Of a stretch of DNA of 64,000 nucleotides, positions 46,961 to 59,706 are shown piece after piece. The notes under the pieces are model-generated. The model saw nothing but the letters and a program-made list of their open reading frames with translations, ran no database searches and had not been told where the DNA came from. Within the stretch, counting starts at the first letter, position 1, and every line of letters begins with the position of its first letter. Source of the stretch: Saxidomus purpurata (taxonomy: Eukaryota; Mollusca; Bivalvia; Venerida; Veneridae); contig JAFMSR010000001.1 in NCBI GenBank assembly GCA_022818135.1, positions 6,851,869-6,915,868 of the forward strand, read 5' to 3'. Position numbers and translations under genes: made by a program.

Positions 46961-48779
46961 GACTGCAAACAGGGGAGATAACAAATGCAACATTTTTGTA
47001 AGAAAAATCCCGAAAGAACTGCTGCAAATTGATCTAGACCTCAACTAGTATTTCTGAACATTTTTTTTTTCAGCTTAAAAATGAATTATGACCAATAACC
47101 CACTGACAATCACTTCCTAAGAAATTATATACGAGATCACATTTTCCTTTTGACACCCTAAAAGGGCCATAATTTTTTCCTTGATTGAAAGTTACACCTT
47201 GCTGTGAACATTCACATCCCCTCCGATTTCTGTCCAACACATATCACACTACCTCTCCAATACATGAGAGAAATCTAATCATCTCATGGTTTTTTTCCCC
47301 ATGTGATTATTTTCACTTATAAGTTGCATTATATATATCAGAATCATTGCTCACTGTGAAGTGGGCTTCAAATTATACAAGAATGATGAAGTAAGTACTC
47401 AGGTACTTTATAAATCTTTAATGTTTGTGACAACTTCTGCCATACCTTTCATGAAAAGAGTGTAATGTCCATTTGGAAAAAAGGTTCTACCATGTTTACA
47501 CTGTTCATGTGTTGACTTAGTGTTTAAAGTCATTTATACACCTATTAAAGACAAAGCATTTTATCTATTTATTATAAAGGTCCTGAAAAAATCATAGCTT
47601 CTACACATTTATATAAGGAAAACAACGTTTAGACCACGCTCATCGCAAATTTGCCAATCGCCCTCCAGTATTGTGCCTGTATATATCGCATAGACAACGC
47701 TTTATCATTGTATATCTAAGCAGCAAGAAAATTGTACTCAGTCAATAAAATAGGACAAAATTGTTTTCAAATACAAATACATGTAGATGGTAAAAATGTG
47801 ACATTCTGAAAATATACTAAAAAAATAAGAAATGTATTCTAACGTTGCTTGAACATAGCTTGATGAAAAAAAAAAATAATATCAAACAGGGAATGCCACG
47901 TACCAGTTGATGAAAACAAATCAGGATAATCATTCTTGTATATGCATTTAAAGAGTGTTCCATGATGCATCATTTGGAGCAAAAATGATAACCAAAGGTT
48001 AATAGAAAATGAGGTAAATTTTGACCAAATGAGGTAGGGGTTAAAAACAAAAAAAACACTTATAACGTCTAGTTATGCCCAGTCTATGTAGCAGGACATG
48101 GCCCAACTGTTTTGTTATCTAGTACTTTTGGGAACTCTTTCAATTTTCATTAATTTTCATTTTAGACAAATCACTGTCCGTAACTATATCTACTGCATTA
48201 AAGCTGCTCGTTCACAGATTCAGGTGAAAAAAAATCTCCAAAATGATGTTTTAAAACATAAGAAGAAAGAATAAATGCTAGAATCAACAACACAAGTGAA
48301 AATTTAGGTAGCAATTTGTGAAAAGCTGTTGGAAATGTTGGTGAGTTGTGTTTAACGGCACCGCTACACTATGTTTATAATGGGATTTCAAAAGCTTTGT
48401 AATTTGGTAGGGTATAATTTCAAAACTACAGCAAAAGTTTACATGATTTTATACTGGAACCATTTAATTTGAAGATTCATCCTAAAATTTGTTAAGTTCA
48501 GACAGTTCGAAATATGAGAGCTAGCAGCTTAAAGCGTACTGATGTTCACCAAATCCTGTGTCGGTAAATTGTCAAGCTGTTTGACCGATATGCTATCATT
48601 ATTAAAAAGTTTATTAAATCTAAATCCAAATTCATATTTGTTACACAATGTGTCTGAAAGAAAGTGTTTAATAGTGTTGGTGGATTAGATTTAATTTACT
48701 AAACTGACTACTAAAGCCCGAATTTTGCGTGAAATTTCTCGTGGTCTAAGTTGGATAGAAAATCTTGTGGGGTTGTATT

Positions 48780-49060
48780 CTATACGTGCTCCTGACAGAC
48801 ATTTTCATAACAATAATATACAATGGTAGCTATTTTTCTGTCTTTTTGATAAATCATGTAACCTAGAGGTTCACCCAAGGAACATTTCTGTAAAATTATT
48901 TCTTGAAATTGGAGAGAAGTTTTTACATTGCTCAATAATGATTTTGCTCCTATCAAAACGACCTTAACCCTTTCAGCAATTGGACTAAGCAAAGATTGTG
49001 TGTAAGTTTCATTGAAATTGTGTTACTTAGATTAATGATGGGCAATAGATGACAGACAAA
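48780..49060 (-). repeat. Likely dispersed repeat with a 70-codon frame
   Basis: The minus strand is open for about 70 codons (ERVKVVLIGAKSLLSNVKTS), but the surrounding text ('aatttcaatgaaacttacac' on the minus strand and 'tgttccttgggtgaacctct') resembles a common bivalve interspersed repeat rather than a gene. This judgement is from memory. Confidence 0.3.
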
Positions 49061-49335
49061 AATATTTGGTTTATTTTAAGGTTACTGATAGACTGGCCTC
49101 AGTTGTTAGAGTAGACTAGTTACTAGTCTGATAAAATTTATGTTTTTTTAATATACTATATTTCATGCACTATTTCCAGTCTATTTTATATGATTTTGCT
49201 TTGTACACTGGGGCAGTTTTATCTACTGAAATCGGCGCTGGATAGTAGACTGGCTCTAGAACAAAACTGATAGATATTTATTAGTAAAAGAGATATTTCA
49301 GGGCCTGGTGACCAGGCTATCGTTGGAGTCATTAC

Positions 49336-49437
49336 CAGGTCTTTTCTGGACGATTTTACAACATCTTCACAATTTCTCCTTCCTTTGACTCTAACGATGA
49401 GCTTTGATTGAGACAAATTTTTGATAGAGATATTTTT
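49336..49437 (-). CDS. Putative exon, minus strand, unknown protein
   Basis: The acceptor (gaagtcttattttcttttgag) ends at 49438 and the donor is CTG|gtaatg at 49336. The 102 bases give 34 codons in phase 0 at both ends, including SQSKLIVRVKGRRNCEDVV then KSSRKDL. The basic, non-repetitive composition and clean donor are favourable; the exon is short and unlinked to a neighbour. Confidence 0.28.
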
Positions 49438-50819
49438 CTCAAAAGAAAATAAGACTTCAAGATCAATCTCAACAGACTTTTATAAGTCTATGGGACTGAC
49501 TGAAATAGAACAACCACAACAGGAGTCTGGTGATGATATACGACAAACACTGATATTACTTGAAAAAGTGAATATTTACAGCTATGACTGAAAGGTGACA
49601 CACAACTAGGCTCTAAAAAAACTCACCATGAGACATCTACAAATCTACAGGTATGCATTACCAGTACATGTGATACCTTTTAATTCCTAGTATTGGATAT
49701 GTGTCAATTATCCTCTGTAACAGCTGGTCAAATCAATGGAATATTGTGCCACTAATTAATGACCCTGAATAAGCTAGAAACAATATCCCACACATTTGTT
49801 TTATACTTGATTAATGGAGACACTCTGAAATGACATGTGCAATTCGGTGTGTACCATTATTCATAATTTAATGTTTTTCCTAATGTCTTTTCATTACCAG
49901 CTGCTGCCAGAAGCATTGGAAGAAAATATTTCACAATTTTCTCAAAAACTGCACAGAAATAAATCTGCAAAAGGCATATTAATGGGACAAAATGGAATTC
50001 TGTGACAGATTGAATGCTTGGAAGCTATAAAAGTGTATAACTGAAAGCTGAATTAGACATAATAATTTATGTGTGGGAGCATTGCACTGCACACGCATTA
50101 CAATTCTATCAAAAACTAAAATGAAGAAAATATATAGTAATGTAAACTTTAATGAGATATGCTTGAAATATTAAAATAAAGTGAAAGTATCAACTGTCAT
50201 AAATTGTCACACACTGTGCTCCTGCGAATTATGACCATGGTAATACATAGTTGAACAATAGTCAGCCAATGGTTCACCTATGGTCTAACTTACATGTTTA
50301 CAAAGCATTAAAGTTAAATTGTAAAATGTTAGTAAATGTTTCATAAATATATATTTATTTCTATAACTTATTAGCCTAGTTGTAGGCAAACATGATGTCA
50401 ACATTTTGCTGTTTGACTCCAATTTTTCTAGTCCTAAAAAAAACAATTACTCTTTTACCCTGGCAACAGCCCTGAGTGATTCTGTGACTATGGTTATATA
50501 AACATCTCCATCCATGGTCATCCATGCTTGACTGTGATGCCTAGTTATACAAACATTAATCTATGGTCAGCTGTGGTCAACCACTGGTTATGGAACAATG
50601 GTCAACCGTGGTTAAAGCTAGGTTATGGTTAATTTTTCAGGGGCTGTTACATTTATGTGGTGACAAACATTTAAATATAACAAATATTAAAATATTACAT
50701 TTTTTCTCATACAATGTTTTCTATTTTCTGTGGGATTAATTAAGACATTAATAGAAATTTACATGAACTCTTGATATGATATTCTGACTACTAGAAGTAG
50801 GGTTTGGTGCAAAACCACT

Positions 50820-50943
50820 CCATAGTGTGCTGTCTCCTTTGGTCTTGTCATTTAGGCATTCGCCTTTGGAGTGGAAGGTTGAAAGTTTGAATCCCGGCAG
50901 AGAGGCTTGTTACTGAGCCTCAAGCTAAGTCAAAGATGAAGTG
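50820..50943 (+). repeat. tRNA-like SINE head
   Basis: A B-box-like agtttgaatccc and an upstream 'catttaggcattcgccttt' suggest a tRNA-derived SINE running directly into the foldback at 50944. Confidence 0.4.
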
Positions 50944-51076
50944 AATCTAACATGTTCATGAGTTGTGGATAAGGAAATCCCACCCGAGGGTTGAGATCGG
51001 CAGAGCTTCGTTTTTGGACATATCTCAACCCGAGGATGGGATTTCCTTATCCACAACTCAATGGACATGGTAGATT
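50944..51076. mobile_element. Foldback with ~54-bp inverted arms
   Basis: Left arm 50944-50997 and right arm 51022-51076 are inverted copies sharing gttgtggataaggaaatccc, cgggttgagat and atctaacatg/catggtagat with few mismatches. The loop is about 24 bases. Confidence 0.75.
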
Positions 51077-51325
51077 TATTTTCTCACCGTTTAAATCGCA
51101 TTTTTACACAAGTAAGAAGGAATAAGTGCAAATACAGGATGGGGATGAAAAAATGAAAATCAACTTTTTCTCAAATTTTACTTCAAAACTGCTGTATATG
51201 GATAGAAAATGATCTAACTAAGAAAATGAATACCAACAACCCTATGTTTATTTCAAAAATAACAATTTTACAGTCATTTCTCGATTTTTATGTCTGCTTA
51301 CAATTAACGTAAAAATAGTCCGGCA

Positions 51326-51366
51326 GCGATGTGAGATAAGCGATGTGAGATAAGTTTATCTCACAT
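51326..51366. repeat. 14-bp tandem copy plus 11-bp palindrome
   Basis: gcgatgtgagataa is exactly duplicated (51326-51339, 51340-51353). The second copy forms a perfect inverted repeat with ttatctcacat: arms 51343-51353 and 51356-51366. Confidence 0.8.
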
Positions 51367-51385
51367 GGGTAAATGCGCGGAAATA

Positions 51386-52622
51386 CACTTGGAGCCACTT
51401 CTAACCTGACACTTATATAATTCGGTATAACTGAATTATTTGTATGCTGATTTCGTAATTAATTCAACACATAATAGTTACATACTTCTGCGAAATTTAA
51501 TTTTAATTGATTAACAAATACATATAAAACTTAACAAATAAGAAACATAGCTGTAAAATCTGAATTCACAAAATGACATAACGTGAAATCCCAACAATGA
51601 GAAAAGTCAAGCACCCCCCTGAATTTTTTAGACTGAACTAGGGAAGAAGAATGTAATCCGTGACAGCAACCCTCAGGCAAACAGAATACGGCAAAACTGT
51701 AAGATAATGTTGGGCATTGTTGAACAATAAACGGGTGCCGTTTGTATCCGAAATAAAAACAAAACATTTAAGTATGAAACTGTAAAGGTCATAGGAAGAT
51801 TTTAGTTGGCGAATAAGAGTAAAAAATGCAATTTTGATTCTTCAGATCACATCCGTATTTCATACATTCAGTAGCAGAGTAAACCTTCACTGTTCCTGGG
51901 TGCTTCAGATGAACCTCAGTTCTTTTTAAAGACAATCTACTTTCACCTGCAGTGCAAAACTGTTTGCAGTTTGTGCAGATGACTGCTGATATGATTTACA
52001 ACATTTTTTCCTTCGTTTATTTGAAGGTGATTTCATGATACAAATTTTTGAAGTCACTATATAAATTACAGGGGGTGCTTTTTTAAACATTTTTATAGGT
52101 GTATAAAATCCGTACATCGGAGTAAAGAAACGAAATACAATGTTATTGTATGTTACAGATAAATTTCCACCTTTTTTACGATTTATAGTAAACAGGTTGG
52201 TACTGCATATGTTTGCAAATAAAATTATTGCTAAATAAATATGATACATTTATATACGCGACTGTCTTAGTGATTAGCCGGCAAGCAACATGTCAATTGC
52301 GCGACCACGCTCTTGGTTATTCATTCGAAGTGACTGATTTTTTAAATCAAAATTCTGTTTTTACGGTTTGAATTGCGTTATAGATTGATAAAATGAAAAT
52401 GAAAATCTCTATTTTTCACTCACCTGCATTTCCTCATGCAAAATGATGAAATCGTACGTGTCACATGTGCAAAAGTAACCGATCATCACAGTTGAAAGGT
52501 TTTATCATTTTTATACAGCTAATGTTGCCACACAACATAACATTTAATTTGAAATAAATATCTTGAACCGTATTCGAGAAAATCGAATTTGAAAAGTGTC
52601 GGGTTAGAAGTGGCTCCAAGTG
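51386..52622. mobile_element. TIR transposon with TA duplication, 1237 bp, non-autonomous
   Basis: 29-base terminal inverted repeats (cacttggagccacttctaac then c/tgacactt) at 51386-51414 and 52594-52622 differ at one base. TA flanks both ends (51384-51385, 52623-52624). No transposase was recognised. Inside are minus-strand frames of 78 and 107 codons; the longer (51926-52249) starts with a hydrophobic MYHIYLAIILFANICSTNLF and ends with a basic segment NKRRKKCC, so it could pass for a small secreted protein, but chance is likelier. Confidence 0.75.
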
Positions 52623-52999
52623 TATGTATCTCATAGGTGAGAAAATGGTTACCCTTAACCTACCTGACTGGTACCTGGCATTACATGGCAGGATTCAAGA
52701 GGTAAATAAGCTGAGAAAGAAATTGTCTAGTAAGTCAGAAATGGCTGGCCCTTTACAAAGGCCGGCGGCACTGCAATAACCAAACATTTTACTTTTTGTT
52801 TACCGTATATAGGCAAAATATTACACAAAAACAACAGATCTGAAACATCATTTTTTAACTTTCTTGTTCTTTTCTGTAGCCTTTATATAATACAACAAGA
52901 GCAATCACACTTTAATTCATTCACTAGGTCATGTTACTATTGTATCATCCATCTTCATTAAGGGTTCTTCTTCTATCCTAATTCATCTGACATAACACA

Positions 53000-54470
53000 G
53001 TTCTTCTTTCAAGCTGCCAATTATCTCCTGGGATTTACAAACATATGAAAATGGGAGAACTTTGTAAATGTTGTACAAAATGCCATACCCTAGGCTCGAG
53101 AGAACCTTTCATTATGTTCTAATGATTATGATTAGACTTATTTATATTAAAGATAAAACAATAGAAAATAAAAATCAACAACAAACATTTTCTTTGGCCA
53201 GCAATTATCAGTAACAATGATAGATTCTCCCTAGGCAATTGTGTTTCTGAATGAACACCATACATTTTCTGTTGTAACAAGTAGTCACAATGCAGGGAAT
53301 CAAAATGATAAAGGGAGGTAATGTCATATGCCCAGACAGAGTTATGATTCTTGAATCTTGCTCTTCCATTGAATATTATCTTACATCAAGTAAATCTATT
53401 GAACAGTTTTCCAGCTATGTTCCTACAAGCAGAATTTCAAAAGACAAAGGGAGATCATTCCAAATGGTGAATCATTTCAGAAGACAAAGATAGATATGAA
53501 CTCAAACCCGTAAATAGATTTAGAGTTAAATTCTGGACAAGCATAATTATCTCATTTATAATTAGTATTTGTAATTCATAAATGGGGCCTGAGTTTCAGT
53601 AATGGTTCTTCGTTATACAATGTACCACTTCCTCTCAATGCCCTGGTCTGTCAATGTGTGTAAATAAATTAAAAATTTAAAAGATGGGATGAGGTTTCAT
53701 ATGGATTAATCAAAATTGTGATTTCTCTTTCTAAAATTTGTTGACAAACAGAATAGTTCCCTTAATTTGTTATTCAATACTTTAACATTTTCATAAACCA
53801 ATAACTGTAGCATTTACAATTTGGCATTTCCAATTTGAGAGGAACGATTCCAACCATTAAGATAAGCAAAGATTGATAACATATTCCTGGCATATTATGA
53901 GTATTATCCAAAAAAAAAAAAATGAATATATAAGGCATCATTTCCGAGAGAGTGAAATATGAGACACGTACCACTGTAATTAATAAAGTACAATTTGTTG
54001 AAGTTAATGAGAATCTAGAGATGAACTGGTTAGAAACCAAGAGGTAGTCTCACCGGGTATGTAAAAGAAGGCAAAAAGAGCTTTGGTCTGGTACCCAAAT
54101 TCCCTTGTATCTGTCTCTTCAGGAGCCAGGGACAAATCCTAGGCATGGTCGAGACTATACACAATCTAAATGAATGAATAAATTGTGATTGGTTCCTTTA
54201 TCTACTAGGTCATGAGGTGCCAATGAAACTGCTACACAGGATCTTACCAAAAACTACCTTAATCAACTAAACAACCTATGGGCACTAAACAGAGACTAAT
54301 GGAATGGATCAGTCTTGGGTATCTGGTGACAGAAATCAGAAGTCTTTAATGGAACAGGTGAGCTGAAACTTAAAAGTACAATATAATTATTTAGCTAACA
54401 GAAAATAAAACCAAGATGAAAGTACAAAATTACAGAAATTAGATCCTAGGAGTACATTATTTATCTTCCG
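53000..54470. other. No gene recognised
   Basis: A 67-codon plus frame at 53290-53493 was looked at and not accepted; the rest is A+T-rich. Confidence 0.4.
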
Positions 54471-54477
54471 CTGATGA

Positions 54478-54550
54478 TTCCTGCTTGAATGAGCATACTT
54501 AATTGGTAGAGCGTCTTTGTTGCCTGTAATGGCAGGGTTTAAAGTAATCA
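54478..54550 (+). repeat. tRNA-like SINE fragment
   Basis: 'cttaattggtagagcgtctt' is a good A-box/D-arm, followed by 'tgtaatggcagggttt', a decayed B-box side. Confidence 0.45.
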
Positions 54551-55084
54551 TATTTTTATTACTTAATATGCTTGTTCCATTGTAAAGCACCATAAAAGAT
54601 CTCATATTTTCATGTTATACCATTTTAATAAGTAGGTCAGGCAAAAAAATCTTTGTATTTAGAAGAACTGATCATTTGTAATCAGTAGTTATTTTCTGAA
54701 TTTAATAATAACGAGTTAGATGTTTATACCGTTTACAAAGCATTATTTAATGCCAGCTACTGTATAAAATGCTGTGAATAAACATGTAAATTTGTGGGTA
54801 TAAAATTCTGCTTTTTTTCAATAAAATGTTATTTTGTTGATTCTTGAATGTACTGATTTAATGTTTTCTTACAGGAAATGGTTAAATGTTGGGGCATTTT
54901 TTGTAGGCCTTTTCGGAGCCTTGGTAAAGTTGGCATTATGCCAATTGTCTGGTTTTATGCAACTTACAGGCCCCCTAAATTTAACATGGCTGCCAATTTA
55001 AAATCTTTGGAAATGCCAGGTAGAACCATGAGATTCTGGCTTTGATTAGATTGGAACCATGCAGACTTCGGCCATATTCTGAAA

Positions 55085-56437
55085 CAAGAGGGCCATGATG
55101 GCCCTTTATCGCTCATCCGAGTACAACTGCTTTTAACAAAGCTGCTAGAAATCATCGAAACAACCTTTCTGACAAATTTCCAGGATATTTGGGCTGAAAA
55201 TGTTACCTCTAGAGTGTTAACAAGGTTTTTCCATATTTGGGCTCTGTGACCTAGTTTTTGACCCAAGATGACCCATATTCGAACTTGAGCTAGAAATCAT
55301 AGAAACAACCTTTCTGACAAATTTCCAGGATATTTGGGCTGAAAATGTTACCTCTAGAGTATTAACAAGGCTTTTCCATATTTGGGCTCTGTGACCTAGT
55401 TTTTGACCCCAGATGACCCATATTGAAACTTGAGCTAGAAATCATCGAAACAACCTTTCTGACAAATTTCAAGGATATTCGGGCTGAAAATGTAACCTCT
55501 AGAGTGTTAACAAGGTTTTTCCACATTTGGGCTCTGTGACCTAGTTTTTGACCCCAGATGACTCATATTCGAACTTGAGCTAGAAATCATCAAAACAACC
55601 TTTCCGACAAATTTCCAGGATATTTGGGCTGAAAATGTTACCTCTAGAGTGTTAACAAGGTTTTTCCATATTTGGGCTCTGTGACCTAGTTTTTGACCCC
55701 AGATGACCCATATTCGAACTTGAGCTAGAAATCACCGAAACAACCTTTCTGACAAATTTCAAGGATATTTGGGCTGAAAATGTAACATCTAGAGTGTTAA
55801 AAAGGTTTTTCCATATTTGGGCTCTGTGACCGAGTTTTTAACCCCAGATGACCCATATTCGAACCTGGGCTAGAATCATCAAAACAACCTTTCCAACAAA
55901 TTTCAAGGATATTTGGGCTGAAAATGTTACCTCTAGAGTGTTAACAAGGTTTTTCCATATTTGGGCTCTTTGACCTAATTTTTGACCCCAGATGACCCAT
56001 ATTCGAACTTGAGCTAGAAATCACCAAAACAACCTTTCTGACAAATTTCCAGGATATTTGGGCTGAAAATGTTACCTCTAGAGTGTTAACAAGGTTTTTC
56101 CGTATCTGGGCTGTGTGACCTAGTTTTTGACCCCAGGTGGCCCATATTAAAACTTGAGCTAGAAAACAACCAAACAACCTTTCTGACAAATTGCCAGGAT
56201 ATTTGGACTGAAACAGTAGCCTCTAGAGCCTTAACAAGATTTTTCTATTTTTGGGTCATGTGACCTATTTTTTAATCCGAGATGACCCATATTCGAACTC
56301 GTTCGAGTAATTACTGGGACAAACATCCTGACCAGTTTCATGACAATTGAGGCAAAAATGTGACCACTAGAGTGTTAACGAACTAAGTGTGGACGGACGA
56401 CGGACATTCATCGATCCTAATAGCTCACCCTGAGCTA
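55085..56437 (+). mobile_element. Complete 145-bp-monomer tandem-repeat element
   Basis: It begins with the palindrome agggccatgatggccct (55089-55105) and 'tatcgctcatccgag'. Monomers with 'caacctttctgacaaatttc' start at 55161, 55306, 55451, 55596, 55741, 55885, 56030 and 56175, a spacing of 145 (once 144). They are followed by a diverged monomer and the unique tail 'gtgtggacggacgacgg'. The last monomer and tail are nearly identical to 116-366. The 3' hairpin is reduced to agctcaccctgagct (56422-56435). Non-coding; minus-strand open frames in it are repeat shadows. Confidence 0.85.
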
Positions 56438-57127
56438 AAAAAACACACATTTAGCTTTCATTTCTTTCTTGTATGAACTAGTTAACAATATGTAGCATGA
56501 CTCATAATTAAGAGTTCAAGGCTACCTGCTTTTACTTTAAGTGAGAACAAAACCTTTTATCATGAAACACCATGTGATTCATTAACTGCTGAATGAGACA
56601 GAATTCATACATTGTTCTTGCTCTGTGCACCATGGCCAACCTAGCTGTCACAGGCCAGTGATCGATCACATGTGACTCTATTTCTTTCAAATACTAATAT
56701 AAGTAACTTTCTGTTTTTGACCGAAAGCAAATACCCGATACCGCAACACATTTAAATGAACATGAATACATTTTCCCTTCTGACACCAATCACGTATGTA
56801 AGTCCAGTACGTTTATTTGATGAGACTACTGTCTGCAAACAAAAGGGGGAAAGTTCCAGTTCAACAAACATTAGTACCGCTAGTGCTAACACAATAGATG
56901 GTGCCCATGTGCTTCGGTGGTCAAAGCAAAGCAAAAAGACAAATCATTATTGAAATATTGGCAATAGACGTCAGTGGGGAATACAGAATGAAGAACAAAC
57001 AGAATAAATGATTATCCTTTTTGGACTGTAGCTGGTAACATGTTCATTCATATGAAACTTAAATATATATAATATTTATATAATATCTACAGTGTATGCA
57101 AACAGTTCTGACTTTACGGAACTAATG

Positions 57128-57195
57128 TAGACCATTAAATCACCTTAAAGATGGTCTACTGTTAGACCATTAAATCACCTTAAAGATGGTCTACT
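57128..57195. repeat. 33-bp exact duplication of a palindromic unit
   Basis: The units at 57128-57160 and 57163-57195 are identical. Each has tagaccat and atggtcta as an 8-base inverted pair around a 17-base loop, so the pair gives two adjacent stem-loops. Confidence 0.85.
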
Positions 57196-57522
57196 GGTAC
57201 TATCATTGCACAGTTACCTATTATGTTTGTACACATTCATTCTACATTTCTGATTAAGTAATAAAATTCAATAATGGTACTGATCATAGATCTTAATTGA
57301 TGTTAAAGACCCTTTTCAAATTTAACTAAAATAATATAATGCTCATTTCAGTTTTGAAAACATGGTGTTTGTAAATTAAGACTATCTAAGAAACATTCTG
57401 ACAGTGGCATTTATTAAAAGCTTAGAGGGAATGGTGTAGATGAAATGTGTGGACATTTTATGGATACATGACAACTCTATGCTACTTAAAACTTCAATAG
57501 GGGGCAATCAAAAAGTGATGAC

Positions 57523-57576
<54 letters not shown>

Positions 57577-57577
57577 C
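57523..57577 (+). repeat. (GAT)n microsatellite
   Basis: About 17 tandem gat/atg triplets. Confidence 0.95.
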
Positions 57578-58293
57578 TAATGATGATCAAACCATTATTA
57601 TTCCAAACTTTATCTGAATGTTTCTGTTATATAGCTACCATTACTTAATTAGCATCTAGCTGTTTGACAAAGGAAACTATTGGCAATAACTGATGTAAAG
57701 TTCTGTGTGTTGCTAGGACTTACTGGTTTTCAAAGTAATATCATGAAATATACAAAATCTATCCATAATCCAGGGACAAATCTAGCAATATTACACCTTG
57801 TTGCATTATTCTATGTAATTAAGGCTAAACCTTATTGCACAAATTAATGAATGTAATATTAGCTGTTTCCTGTGTTGCAGAGTAATGCATTCTGGGATTG
57901 AATTAAATATATCAGATTAGTTAGCATTTTTCATTATCACATTACTTTTGCATTATATGTACATTACAAATTAGTACAGTTAGGTACTCTTCTGTATGTT
58001 TTCTTTAGTAGTGAGCAATCTTCTCTAAATGTTCATGAACTTGCCAAATCTGGTCATGAACTTTTAACACCTTTTGCTCATGAACAGTAATCATGTATAT
58101 TTAAGGGAATTTTATGTATATTTATAGACTGCTGATTAAAGTTCATACAGTCATGAGAACATTTTTTTCAGTTTTAATTACTGTTGCAACTGGCACTTAA
58201 AATGCAGGGTTCGTCCAAGCTTTGGTATCACCACCAAACGGGCTCAGGGAACATAATATAACAAAAACAGCAGTACCACCAAGGGCCTCAAAT

Positions 58294-59706
58294 CCCCTGC
58301 GAAATATTCAAGAACAGTTCATTCACTGTTCAAGAACTAAGTTCAAGAATTGTACCTGAAGTGCTCATTTCAAGCACTTTTTAAGAAATGTTAAATTGGA
58401 CAAATTCTACAAATTTTAAGAACAATGTGTTCTTGAAGAGTTCTTAAAAACAGTTCTTGACCAGTTCAATAACTTTATTTTAGAACAGTACAAGAACTAG
58501 AGTTCTTGACCTATTCAAGAACACAAGTTCTAGAGATGTTCTTGAACTGTTCAAGAACACAAGTTCTTGAACTGTTCGTAAAACAATGTCCAATTTAACA
58601 TTTCTTAAACAGTACTTGAAATGTTCTTGAATACTTAAAGAGCACTTTAAGAACTGTTTTTAAGATCTTTTCAAGAGCAACTATAGTTCTTGAACTGTTC
58701 AAGAACAGAAGTTCTTGAGTTGTTCCTGAACACTTCAAGAACCTGAATTCTTGAACACTACCACTGAATTTTGACATGACATCACATTTTGTTTCCTAGT
58801 TTTTAATGGTTTAAACAAGGATAAACATTGCATTGTAACAGTAATATGTATACTGTTTCTGCAATAGCTCAAATAGTAAGCACTGAGTTGCAAATTATTT
58901 CCTTTTGAAAATGTTATTTGTTGATATTATTTGCCATTAAATCTACAATGAGCTGAGTTTCATTTAAAAAGACAAATTGTGAGCTAGCTTTAATCTGTAT
59001 AGCACTAAAGTGTAAATGACATCATTCAGTCTGTTGAATTCCTGATCCTTCTGCAGTTTTTGCAACACTTCCATGATTTTTCGCATCTTAATCATTTTTC
59101 ATCTTAAGAATTCCTACTGCAACGTGTAACATATGTATTTCTGCATTAATGTCCAAAGTAACTTAATTTTATTCCATGTATTTATGCTGTTATAATTCAT
59201 TTTGTCAGAAAACATGTGTTTAACTTTCACTGTAAACAGCCATTTTTGCAATGCATTATTTGCCATTTTATAATGCATTCTGGGTAAGTTCATGAATGGT
59301 TCTTGATTTGTTTTTAGTTTAATTTCAAGGACAGTTTCAGAACTTTAAAGTTCTTAAAATGTTCTTAAATTGTTCTGGCCTAAAGTGTTCTGAAATTGTA
59401 TTTGACAACTTGGTTCTTGTATGGCTCTTCAAATATTCAAGAACACTATAAGAACACTTTAAGAACATGTATGTTCTGGAAATGTTCAAGAACTGTTCAA
59501 GAACATATTCTAGAGTATTTTAAGAACAATTTAAGAACTTTATTAATTCTTAAAAAATGCAATAACTGTTCTTAAACGATGTTCTCGAACAGTTCAGGTA
59601 CAGATGTTCTTGAACAGCTGTTAAGAACTGTTGTGGTATGTTCAAGAACTGTTCTTAATGTTCTGGAATAATTCAACCTAAACATAAGAACAAAATTTCG
59701 CAGGGG
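58294..59706. mobile_element. 1.4-kb TIR element packed with gttcttga/tcaagaac words
   Basis: The ends are exact 14-base inverted repeats: atcccctgcgaaat at 58292-58305 and atttcgcaggggat at 59695-59708. Most of the left 450 and right 400 bases consist of gttcttgaa and ttcaagaac in both orientations, often joined as gttcttgaactgttcaagaa. The middle 500 bases lack the word. No transposase or coding frame. Relatives appear at 30535-30687 (one end kept) and perhaps 32166-32653 (tcatgaac version). Class not recognised. Confidence 0.7.

Noticed and set aside
53290..53493. 67-codon plus-strand frame
   Set aside because: No domain, no neighbours and weak composition.
54964..56189. Minus-strand frames of 82-100 codons repeating similar peptide
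   Set aside because: They are translations of the 145-bp monomers.
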